A stretch of 64,000 bases of DNA from Paludibacteraceae bacterium (lineage in GTDB: Bacteria; Bacteroidota; Bacteroidia; Bacteroidales; Paludibacteraceae): assembly GCA_024401555.1 (NCBI GenBank), contig JAKSKV010000008.1:1-64000 (forward strand), read 5' to 3'. Position 1 is the stretch's first letter. Every line of letters starts with the position of its first letter. The notes under the pieces were generated by a model. That model saw nothing but the letters and a program-made list of their open reading frames with translations, did not search any database and was not told the origin of the DNA. Position numbers and translations under genes: made by a program. This document shows positions 16,899 through 23,025 of the stretch, in pieces.

Positions 16899-16906
16899 TA
16901 TCTTTG
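16899..16906 (+). promoter_or_regulatory. -7 box of the pckG promoter
   Basis: TATCTTTG matches TAnnTTTG and lies 78 bases before the pckG ATG, which would give a 5' leader of about 72 bases. The upstream stretch is T-rich, and no clear TTTG with correct spacing can be singled out. Confidence 0.5.
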
Positions 16907-16984
16907 CACCGCTTTTTGAGCAGTGCACTATCATAGTGTCATGTAGAAGGTGATATAACGTTACATTTTATATATATAAAGTTT

Positions 16985-18829
16985 ATGATTAAGACAAATT
17001 GCGCAAAACTTAACACTTGGGTTAAGATGTGGGCTGACATCATGCAGCCAGAGAAGGTTGTGCTTTGCGACGGATCAGATGCTGAGTTCACTCGCCTTAT
17101 GGATGAGTGTGTTGCTGAAGGTTTGGCAAAGAAGTTGGACGACAAGAAGCGTCCTAACAGCTACTACTTCCAATCAGATCCTTCTGACGTTGCTCGTGTA
17201 GAGGGTCGTACTTTCATCTGCTCACGCAAGAAGGAAGATGCGGGTCCTACTAACAACTGGATGGATCCTAAGGAGATGAAGAGAATCCTTATCGGCAAGT
17301 ATACTGGTTGTATGAAGGGTCGTACAATGTACGTTATCCCATTCTCAATGGGTCCTTTGGGCGGTCCTATCTCTCAATTGGGTGTTGAGATCACAGACTC
17401 TGCATACGTTGTTGGTTCAATGAAGATCATGACTCGTATGGGTGCTGGCGCTCTTAAGTTGATCGAGGAGAAGAACGACTTTATCCCATGTATCCACTCT
17501 GTTGGTAAGCCATTGCCAGAGGGATTGAAGGATGCTAAGTGGGCTTGCGCTCCAATCGATGACAAGTACATCGTACAATTCCCTGAGGAGCACGAGATCT
17601 GGACTTACGGTTCTGGTTACGGAGGTAACGCTTTGCTTGGTAAGAAGTGTTTCGCTCTTCGTATCGCATCTAAGATGGCTCAAGAAGAGGGTTGGTTGGC
17701 TGAGCACATGCTTATCCTTAAGCTTACTAAGGAGGCTACTAAGGAGACTAAGTGTGTTTGTGCTGCATTCCCATCAGCTTGTGGTAAGACAAACTTGGCT
17801 ATGTTGATCCCAACTATTCCAGGATGGAAGGTTGAGACTATCGGAGACGATATCGCTTGGATGAAGTTCGACGAGGAGGGTAACCTTCGCGCAATCAACC
17901 CAGAGGCTGGTTTCTTCGGTGTAGCTCCTTATACTTCTGCTAAGACTAACAAGAACGCTCTTGATTCTTGCAGCAAGAACACTATCTTCACTAACGTAGG
18001 TTTGACTCCTGACGGTGACATTTGGTGGGAAGGTATCGGATACGATTGCCCTAAGGGCACAATCGACTGGAAGGGTAACATCGTAAACGACCCTGCTTCT
18101 CGTGACGCTGATGAGAATCCAGTTGCTCACAAGAACTCTCGTTTCGCTGCTCCTGCTGCTAACTGTCCAGGAATCGCTTCTGACTGGGAGTCTCCTAAGG
18201 GTGTTAAGGTTGATGCTATCCTATTCGGTGGTCGTCGTCCTAATACTGTGCCATTGGTACACGAGGCTGAGGATTGGGCACACGGTGTATTCATGGGATC
18301 TATCGTAGGTTCTGAGGTTACTGCTGCTGCTATCGGTTTGAAGGCTGGTGTTCGTCGTGACCCATTCGCTATGTTGCCATTCTGTGGTTACAACATGGGT
18401 GACTACTTCCAACACTGGATCGACATGGAGAAGTTGCCACAAGCTAAGGGTGGTAAGAACATGCCTAAGATCTTCTTCGTAAACTGGTTCCGTCGTGACA
18501 AGAGCAACAAGGCTCTTCCTGCAGGATTCTTGTGGCCAGGTTACGGTGACAACAGCCGTGTATTGGCTTACATCTTCGATCGTTGCAACGGTCAAGGTGA
18601 GACAGTTGACACTCCAATCGGAAAGGTACCTGCTAAGGGGGCTATCAACATCGAGGGTCTTGACTCTTGCTGGAACGAGAAGACAATGGAGCAAGTTTTG
18701 GCTGTCAACGTTGATGAGTGGAAGGACGAGGTTGAGCGTATCGAGGAGCACTATGCTAAGTTCGCTGGACACCTTCCAAAGGAGTTGAGCGATCGTTTGG
18801 CTATCTTGAAGCAACGTCTTGGAATGTAA
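16985..18829 (+). CDS. pckG: phosphoenolpyruvate carboxykinase (GTP)
   Basis: A 614-residue enzyme that interconverts oxaloacetate and PEP using GTP/GDP. The GTP-type signature FPSACGKTN lies at residues 262-270 with the hyper-reactive Cys 266 and P-loop Lys 268. Further conserved parts are YGSGYGGNALLGKKC, the IGDDIAW metal-binding loop and GRRPNTVPLV. Length fits the GTP family; the ATP family is shorter and has a different P-loop. In anaerobic Bacteroidales the enzyme usually runs towards oxaloacetate, fixing CO2 for succinate formation. Codon use is strikingly uniform (GCT, GGT, ATC, AAG, CGT), more so than in its neighbours, pointing to very high expression. Confidence 0.95.
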   Translation: MIKTNCAKLNTWVKMWADIMQPEKVVLCDGSDAEFTRLMDECVAEGLAKKLDDKKRPNSYYFQSDPSDVARVEGRTFICSRKKEDAGPTNNWMDPKEMKRILIGKYTGCMKGRTMYVIPFSMGPLGGPISQLGVEITDSAYVVGSMKIMTRMGAGALKLIEEKNDFIPCIHSVGKPLPEGLKDAKWACAPIDDKYIVQFPEEHEIWTYGSGYGGNALLGKKCFALRIASKMAQEEGWLAEHMLILKLTKEATKETKCVCAAFPSACGKTNLAMLIPTIPGWKVETIGDDIAWMKFDEEGNLRAINPEAGFFGVAPYTSAKTNKNALDSCSKNTIFTNVGLTPDGDIWWEGIGYDCPKGTIDWKGNIVNDPASRDADENPVAHKNSRFAAPAANCPGIASDWESPKGVKVDAILFGGRRPNTVPLVHEAEDWAHGVFMGSIVGSEVTAAAIGLKAGVRRDPFAMLPFCGYNMGDYFQHWIDMEKLPQAKGGKNMPKIFFVNWFRRDKSNKALPAGFLWPGYGDNSRVLAYIFDRCNGQGETVDTPIGKVPAKGAINIEGLDSCWNEKTMEQVLAVNVDEWKDEVERIEEHYAKFAGHLPKELSDRLAILKQRLGM

Positions 18830-18852
18830 TTCTTTTTGAATTCATTATACCG

Positions 18853-18884
18853 AAAGCCGCATCCGCTTGGGTGCGGCTTTTATA
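18853..18884 (+). terminator. pckG terminator, first copy of a 29-bp repeated hairpin
   Basis: AAAGCCGCATCC at 18853-18864, loop GCTT and GGGTGCGGCTTT form a strong stem followed by T-rich sequence. The same 29 bases (18853-18881) recur exactly at 22208-22236. See the finding on the region between them. Confidence 0.8.
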
Positions 18885-18897
18885 TTTCTATAGATTC

Positions 18898-18928
18898 TTG
18901 GAAGTGTGTTTTTCTATTTGTATCTTTG
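18898..18928 (+). promoter_or_regulatory. promoter of the toxin-antitoxin pair
   Basis: TATCTTTG lies at 18921-18928 with TTG at 18898-18900, spaced by 20. Transcription from about 18934 gives a short leader to the ATG at 18955 and rules out the longer frame that begins upstream within the terminator. Confidence 0.55.
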
Positions 18929-18954
18929 CGTATCATATTTTAACATCGAAAACT

Positions 18955-19143
18955 ATGGAGACAATTACACTGACATACGATTCAACTTCAAGCAAGGCGA
19001 TGCAGCTCCTTAAGGAACTTTTAGCGACAGGATTTTTCAAAGAAAAGAAAGTGGAACACACAAAAGAGTTATCCGAGGAGAATAAACTCTTTGTGGAAAA
19101 TTCACGTCAAAAAGCGGCACTAATCTTTTCAAAGAAAATCTAA
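18955..19143 (+). CDS. small antitoxin of a MazF/PemK-like pair
   Basis: A 62-residue protein (METITLTYDSTSSKA at the start) with a beta strand, then helix, then a Lys-rich tail. Small proteins opening with this ITLTYD pattern commonly precede MazF/PemK-like toxins in Bacteroidetes. The one-base gap to the downstream toxin and the shared promoter support an antitoxin role. I do not recognise a named DNA-binding domain in it. The start at 18955 is chosen from the promoter position. Confidence 0.6.
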   Translation: METITLTYDSTSSKAMQLLKELLATGFFKEKKVEHTKELSEENKLFVENSRQKAALIFSKKI

Positions 19144-19144
19144 T

Positions 19145-19477
19145 ATGAAGTATCATCAAAGAGATATTGTAGAAATCAATTTTCTATTCCCTGACGGAGT
19201 TTGCAAACCACACCCTGCTTTGATAGTTTCAAACGATCAACTGCAAGAGGATGAAGGGTTCATGTATTTTGCATTGATTTCCTCAAAGGACTACAATCCG
19301 CAATATTGTTATGAGTTGAAGGACCAAATGATGACTAAACCTTTGAGTAAAGTTAGTTATGTTAAATGTCAGTTGTTGGTGGGAGATGTTGAAAGGGATG
19401 TTTTAAGTAAAATCGGTGTATTAAAGCAACCCTATTTTAACGAAGTAGTTGAAAAGATAAAAACGAGTATATTTTAA
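19145..19477 (+). CDS. MazF/PemK-like toxin (mRNA interferase family)
   Basis: A 110-residue protein with the PemK/MazF layout: YHQRDIVEINFLFPDG, then KPHPALIVSND in place of the family's RPALVVSN, a middle ALISS strand and a C-terminal SYVKCQLL. These toxins cut mRNA when released from the antitoxin. The usual Arg before PALIVSN is His here, so activity is not assured. It forms an operon with the 62-residue gene one base upstream. Confidence 0.75.
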   Translation: MKYHQRDIVEINFLFPDGVCKPHPALIVSNDQLQEDEGFMYFALISSKDYNPQYCYELKDQMMTKPLSKVSYVKCQLLVGDVERDVLSKIGVLKQPYFNEVVEKIKTSIF

Positions 19478-19515
19478 GAAACAGAAATACAATTAACTAC
19501 ATAGTATAATTTTTT

Positions 19516-19696
19516 GAGCTTAACGCTCTTATTCTCGGAAAGATAAAATCCGCCAAATTTTAACACGAGAGAATAAGCGATGCGGGAGGTTCACGCCTTA
19601 GGGTGTGAACCGTTTCGTGCTTATTTATCGTTACCGGTTCTTGGCGGAGCCTTTCTTTCCTAAATAAGCAATCAACGAACGGTTCACGCTTTTTTT
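19516..19696 (+). other. strongly folding intergenic element (possible structured RNA or attenuator)
   Basis: This gene-free stretch contains nested complementary arms: CTTATT/GGAAAGA/TCCGCCAA (19528-19556) against TTGGCGGA/TCTTTCC/AATAAG (19641-19668), then AATAAGC (19572-19578) with GCTTATT (19619-19625), then a 10-bp hairpin GGTTCACGCC (19588-19597) with GGTGTGAACC (19602-19611). A second copy of GGTTCACGC at 19681-19689 is followed by seven T and directly by the ATG of the XRE gene, so GTGTGAACC can pair either upstream or downstream. That could switch between terminator and anti-terminator. No known RNA family is assigned. Confidence 0.55.
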
Positions 19697-19912
19697 ATGC
19701 ACATAGGCCAACAAATAGAAAAAATATTTCGCGAACAAGGAAGAAAGGTATCTTGGTTTGCAGATAAGTTATGTTGTGACAGAAGGAATATCTACAAAAT
19801 ATTCGAGAGAGAAAGTATTGACACCGCTTTGCTTGCGAGGATTTCAATTCTTCTTGGACATGATTTTCTACAAGACCTTTCCGACGAATTAAACAAAAAA
19901 GAGAACAAATAG
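19697..19912 (+). CDS. small XRE-type helix-turn-helix regulator
   Basis: A 71-residue protein of five predicted helices. The segment VSWFADKLCCDRRNIYKIFERESIDTALLARIS fits a Cro/XRE helix-turn-helix, and the whole protein resembles a common small Bacteroidetes regulator type. No effector domain is present. The ATG sits right after a T-run at the end of the folding element, with no visible ribosome-binding site. Its expression may therefore be governed by that structure, or it may start from an unseen promoter. Confidence 0.7.
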   Translation: MHIGQQIEKIFREQGRKVSWFADKLCCDRRNIYKIFERESIDTALLARISILLGHDFLQDLSDELNKKENK

Positions 19913-20070
19913 TTCGTGTATTGTGAAATTTTCAACCACAACAAATCTGTTGACAAACCGAACATTTGCCATAATTTTGACATTAGAAGGCTTAATCTTT
20001 TAGGAAAAACACGTCTGAAAAGGCTTGAAATTCTAATAATAGACAGAAACATCTTTAAATACTTTAATTT

Positions 20071-20169
20071 ATGGCAGAGAAAGATTACAGCGGAAGTTAT
20101 TCCGAATCAGGAATGTGGGCACACATCAAGAAATATGCAAAAAAAGCAGGGTATGAACTAATTTCATGA
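20071..20169 (+). pseudogene. 5' fragment of a YkvA/DUF1232 family gene
   Basis: A 32-codon frame begins MAEKDYSGSYSESGMWAHIK and ends KKAGYELIS-stop. The N-terminus of Bacteroidetes DUF1232 (YkvA) proteins has this YSESGxWxxIKKYAKKAG pattern, but the family continues for about 100 more residues with membrane segments. Here the frame stops and the promoter of the next gene follows within 40 bases. I infer a truncated remnant left by recombination. A translated overlapping frame from 19916 (81 residues) has no family resemblance and is not called. Confidence 0.5.
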
Positions 20170-20178
20170 CGAAAGCAT

Positions 20179-20209
20179 TTTGAAAAATGTGTGTGATGTG
20201 ATATTTTTG
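20179..20209 (+). promoter_or_regulatory. promoter of the FG-GAP-like protein gene
   Basis: TTTG at 20179-20182 and TATTTTTG at 20202-20209 are separated by 19 bases, a good fit to the Bacteroidetes consensus. The ATG at 20227 lies 18 bases after the box. Confidence 0.6.
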
Positions 20210-20226
20210 CAGAAAACCAATTCACA

Positions 20227-20913
20227 ATGAAATTATACGTCATCGCTATAAACATAATGCTTTGTCTGGCCTTTAATTCGTACTCGCAAGAGCAAGAAGA
20301 TTCCTCCTACGACTCAACGGCAAAAGAGGTGTATGAATTTCAAGAGAAAGGTGCTAATTCGAAAGACATTGTTCCCGAGAATTGGGAGATCCTATCCGAA
20401 GCTATCGGAGACCTCAACGGAGATGGGTTCGATGACCTTGCCTTTTTCTCCCGAAGAAGCATAAAGAGCGATTCTGAAAATCACTACACACCTAACCCAA
20501 TTGTATTCGCAATTTATTGGGGCAAGGAAGGAGGCTTCACGCAATACAAACTGTACGAAGACCTCGTTTCTCCAGAGGATGGTCCAATCTATTATGAAGA
20601 TTTAAGTGTTAACATACCAGTCAAACGGGTTTTGACAATAAACGTCAAAGTGTTTTTAGGATACGGCTCGTGGACGAATCCTAATTTTTCCGTCAAATAC
20701 CGATATCAAAACGGAGCATTCTACAAAATTGGATATGTTGCAGATGAATTTCACAGAGCAACAGGTGACGCCCATGATGTCAGTATCAACTATCTGACTG
20801 GCAAAAAGAGAACCATTTTATATAACGTGTTTGAAGATAGTATCCCTAAAAGAACGGAATGGGAAACTATTAACGAGCCCTTGACGGAACTTGGGAGTGA
20901 ACCGATCTATTAA
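20227..20913 (+). CDS. secreted protein with one FG-GAP/VCBS-like repeat
   Basis: A 228-residue protein with a signal peptide (about residues 1-20, ending near NSYSQ). The segment EAIGDLNGDGFDDLAFFSR near residues 58-76 is an FG-GAP/calcium-binding repeat of the kind found in VCBS proteins. The rest has beta-rich stretches and no catalytic motif that I recognise. It is probably exported to the periplasm or surface. It stands alone between a DUF1232 fragment and an ATPase gene, in AT-rich sequence typical of accessory DNA. Confidence 0.55.
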   Translation: MKLYVIAINIMLCLAFNSYSQEQEDSSYDSTAKEVYEFQEKGANSKDIVPENWEILSEAIGDLNGDGFDDLAFFSRRSIKSDSENHYTPNPIVFAIYWGKEGGFTQYKLYEDLVSPEDGPIYYEDLSVNIPVKRVLTINVKVFLGYGSWTNPNFSVKYRYQNGAFYKIGYVADEFHRATGDAHDVSINYLTGKKRTILYNVFEDSIPKRTEWETINEPLTELGSEPIY

Positions 20914-20989
20914 CAAATTGCAAATTGAAAGTTTGTGTTTCAATTTGCAATTTTTGTTATATTTTGCTGTGAATCTGATGTTTGTTTTG

Positions 20990-20997
20990 TACTTTTG
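20990..20997 (+). promoter_or_regulatory. -7 box of the first DUF4143-type ATPase gene
   Basis: TACTTTTG matches TAnnTTTG and lies 18 bases before the ATG at 21016. It supports that start over an upstream in-frame start at 20935. No well-spaced TTTG is evident. Confidence 0.45.
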
Positions 20998-21015
20998 CAA
21001 AAAGCAAGCTACAAT

Positions 21016-22191
21016 ATGAAGTATATTTCAAGAAATATCATAGAATTTGTCAAGACGAACTTGTCTGTTTTTCCTGCAGTTGCGATCTTAGGATCAAGGC
21101 AGTGTGGAAAAAGTACGTTGGTAAAGATGATGCAGAAGGAAGACTCTAACATCTTGTATTTAGACCTTCAGAACAGAGATGACTTAGCGAAATTAAACGA
21201 GCCTTCTCTTTTCTTCCAATACAACGCAAACAAGACCATCTGTCTGGACGAGGTGCAACTGCGTCCGGATATCTTCGCTGTGCTTAGAAGCGAGATTGAC
21301 AGAGACAGACGTCATGGCAGATTCATTTTGTTGGGTTCGGCCTCCAGAAATTTAATCCAACACACCTCCGAGTCGTTGGCTGGGCGCGTCGGGCTAATCT
21401 CTCTGACTCCCTTTTTGGTTGATGAAGTGGATAAGACAGAAGATTTCTCATTGCAAAACTATTGGTTCAGAGGCGGGTACCCCGACAGTTTCATGGCAGT
21501 TGATGACAATAGCAGTTGCTTGTGGAGGGAAAACTTTATCCGCACATATATTGAGAGAGATATCCCTCAGTTGGGATTTCAAATTGCCGCCCCACAATTG
21601 ATGAGATTGCTAACCATGACAGCATACGAACAAGGGCAATTGCTCAACTCATCCAAACTTGCCTCTTCTATGGGATTGAGTCCGACAACCATTCGCCACT
21701 ACTTAGACATTATGGAACAAACATATATTATCCGTTCCTTGCCCCCCTATTTTAAGAACACAAAAAAAAGGTTGGTGAAATCTCCTAAGATTTATGTCAG
21801 AGATAGCGGTCTGCTGCATCAAATCTTGCGAATAAAGTCGTTCAATGATTTGCTAAGCAATCCTGTGTTAGGTAACTCCTGGGAGGGAATGGTGGTTGAA
21901 AATGTGTGTTCCGTGGCAAGAGACGCACAGTGCTTCTTTTATCGCAGTGCTACGGGGGAAGAGATGGATCTTGTGCTGCAATACCCCAATCGGCTTATTG
22001 CCATAGAATGTAAATCCTCCACAGCTCCTTCCGTGACAGAAGGATTTTGGAAATCAGTCGCCTTTTTGGAACCGACGGACATCTATGTTGTAGCTCCAGT
22101 TGAATCTGCGTATCCATTGGCCGAAAAGGTAACAGTCTGCAATTTGAGTGAAATAGTTGCGATTGTCTCCAGTATGGACAACTCGCACTAA
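21016..22191 (+). CDS. AAA+ ATPase of the AAA_14/DUF4143 type
   Basis: A 391-residue protein with Walker A GSRQCGKST at residues 26-34, Walker B TICLDEVQL (about 76-84), and a sensor-like ILLGSASR segment. The C-terminal half matches the DUF4143 layout, ending in a nuclease-like fold line TGEEMDLVLQYPNRLIAIECKSS (PD-(D/E)XK-like D..E.K). Such ATPases are abundant in Bacteroidetes accessory regions and their cellular role is poorly known. The start at 21016 follows the promoter box. Confidence 0.75.
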   Translation: MKYISRNIIEFVKTNLSVFPAVAILGSRQCGKSTLVKMMQKEDSNILYLDLQNRDDLAKLNEPSLFFQYNANKTICLDEVQLRPDIFAVLRSEIDRDRRHGRFILLGSASRNLIQHTSESLAGRVGLISLTPFLVDEVDKTEDFSLQNYWFRGGYPDSFMAVDDNSSCLWRENFIRTYIERDIPQLGFQIAAPQLMRLLTMTAYEQGQLLNSSKLASSMGLSPTTIRHYLDIMEQTYIIRSLPPYFKNTKKRLVKSPKIYVRDSGLLHQILRIKSFNDLLSNPVLGNSWEGMVVENVCSVARDAQCFFYRSATGEEMDLVLQYPNRLIAIECKSSTAPSVTEGFWKSVAFLEPTDIYVVAPVESAYPLAEKVTVCNLSEIVAIVSSMDNSH

Positions 22192-22207
22192 AGTTTTATT
22201 GTTTCCA

Positions 22208-22239
22208 AAAGCCGCATCCGCTTGGGTGCGGCTTTTTTA
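22208..22239 (+). terminator. terminator after the ATPase gene, second copy of the 29-bp hairpin
   Basis: Positions 22208-22236 repeat exactly the 29 bases of the pckG terminator (18853-18881), with stem arms AAAGCCGCATCC and GGGTGCGGCTTT and a six-T run. It stops transcription 17 bases after the ATPase stop codon. Confidence 0.85.
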
Positions 22240-22272
22240 TGACCGTGTCTATATCGACCGCACGTAAATCTA

Positions 22273-22304
22273 TTTGTATAATTGATGGCGATAGAGTACC
22301 TTTG
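22273..22304 (+). promoter_or_regulatory. promoter of the glutathione peroxidase gene
   Basis: TTTG at 22273-22276 and TACCTTTG at 22297-22304 are 20 bases apart. The gene's ATG lies 48 bases after the box. Confidence 0.65.
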
Positions 22305-22351
22305 CCGTCGTATTAATGGAACCAAAAACTGTTTCCTGAAATTATATCATT

Positions 22352-22954
22352 ATGAAAAAAAGTGTTTTCTTGTGGGTGTTGGGTGCGATTATGCTCCTTT
22401 CGTCTTGCCAAAAAGAAGAGAAGGTAGTGTCGTTTTACGACCTTGCTGTCGTGGATAACCATGGCAAGGAGGTGAAGATGGAGTCTTATAAGGGGAAGGT
22501 GCTCTTGGTGGTGAATACCGCTACCCGTTGTGGCCTTACACCCCAATACGCTGATCTGCAGTCGTTGTATGAGACTTATAAAGCGCAAGGTTTGGAGATT
22601 TTGGATTTCCCTTGCAACCAATTCGCCGAGCAGGCTCCCGGCACAGATGCGCAAATCGATAGTTTTTGCGTGACGACTTACCACACCACCTTCCCTCGAT
22701 TCTCGAAAGTGCTGGTAAACTCATCAGAGGAGGGCGAGGTCTCTACTCTCTATTCGTTCCTGAAGGAGTCTGATTACGACAAGCAGAAGTTGATGGATTC
22801 GACGGGAGCGGTGGATACCCGAATTCGATGGAACTTCACCAAATTCTTGATTGGAAAGAATGGCCAGGTGATTGAAAGGTTTGAGCCAGGCGAGGGTGGA
22901 GCTGAGATCGAGCCACTGCTTCGGGCTGCGTTAAGTGCTGCTGATGGAAATTGA
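22352..22954 (+). CDS. glutathione-peroxidase-family lipoprotein
   Basis: A 200-residue thiol peroxidase with a lipobox (LSSC, Cys 19), so the enzyme is membrane-anchored rather than cytoplasmic. The peroxidatic Cys is residue 60 in NTATRCGLTPQY, the Gln partner lies in DFPCNQFAEQAPG and the Trp-Asn pair in IRWNFTKFLI, all as expected for the non-selenium bacterial family. Anaerobes often use thioredoxin-like donors with such enzymes. It is a single-gene unit between its own promoter and a bidirectional terminator. The substrate, probably lipid or alkyl hydroperoxides, is inferred from the anchor. Confidence 0.88.
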   Translation: MKKSVFLWVLGAIMLLSSCQKEEKVVSFYDLAVVDNHGKEVKMESYKGKVLLVVNTATRCGLTPQYADLQSLYETYKAQGLEILDFPCNQFAEQAPGTDAQIDSFCVTTYHTTFPRFSKVLVNSSEEGEVSTLYSFLKESDYDKQKLMDSTGAVDTRIRWNFTKFLIGKNGQVIERFEPGEGGAEIEPLLRAALSAADGN

Positions 22955-22973
22955 AAGTGACTTTGCGAAATAG

Positions 22974-23013
22974 AGAGAGCCGTATCTGCAAAAGATACGG
23001 CTCTCTGTTTTTT
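22974..23013. terminator. strong bidirectional terminator between convergent genes
   Basis: AGAGAGCCGTATCT (22974-22987) and AGATACGGCTCTCT (22993-23006) form a perfect 14-bp stem with a 5-base loop, followed by G and six T. It sits between the peroxidase gene and the minus-strand sulfatase-fold gene, and can serve both. Confidence 0.85.
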
Positions 23014-23025
23014 CTGTTAACCTTA

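Noticed and set aside
18871..18954. N-terminal extension of the antitoxin beginning in the pckG terminator
   Set aside because: The extended part is encoded upstream of the TATCTTTG promoter box and within the terminator stem, so it would not be in the mRNA.
19516..19696. Integron attC recombination site
   Set aside because: GCTTAAC at 19518-19524 fits the first core-site consensus RYYYAAC, and the fold is attC-like, but no matching GTTRRRY core site closes the other end and no integron integrase is present.
19516..19912. Retron (msr-msd RNA with reverse transcriptase)
   Set aside because: The RNA-like fold is suggestive, but the gene that follows is a 71-residue XRE regulator and no reverse transcriptase frame is nearby.
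19916..20161. 81-codon open frame after the XRE gene
   Set aside because: No family resemblance, no promoter, and it overlaps in another frame the DUF1232 fragment, which has clear family-like sequence.
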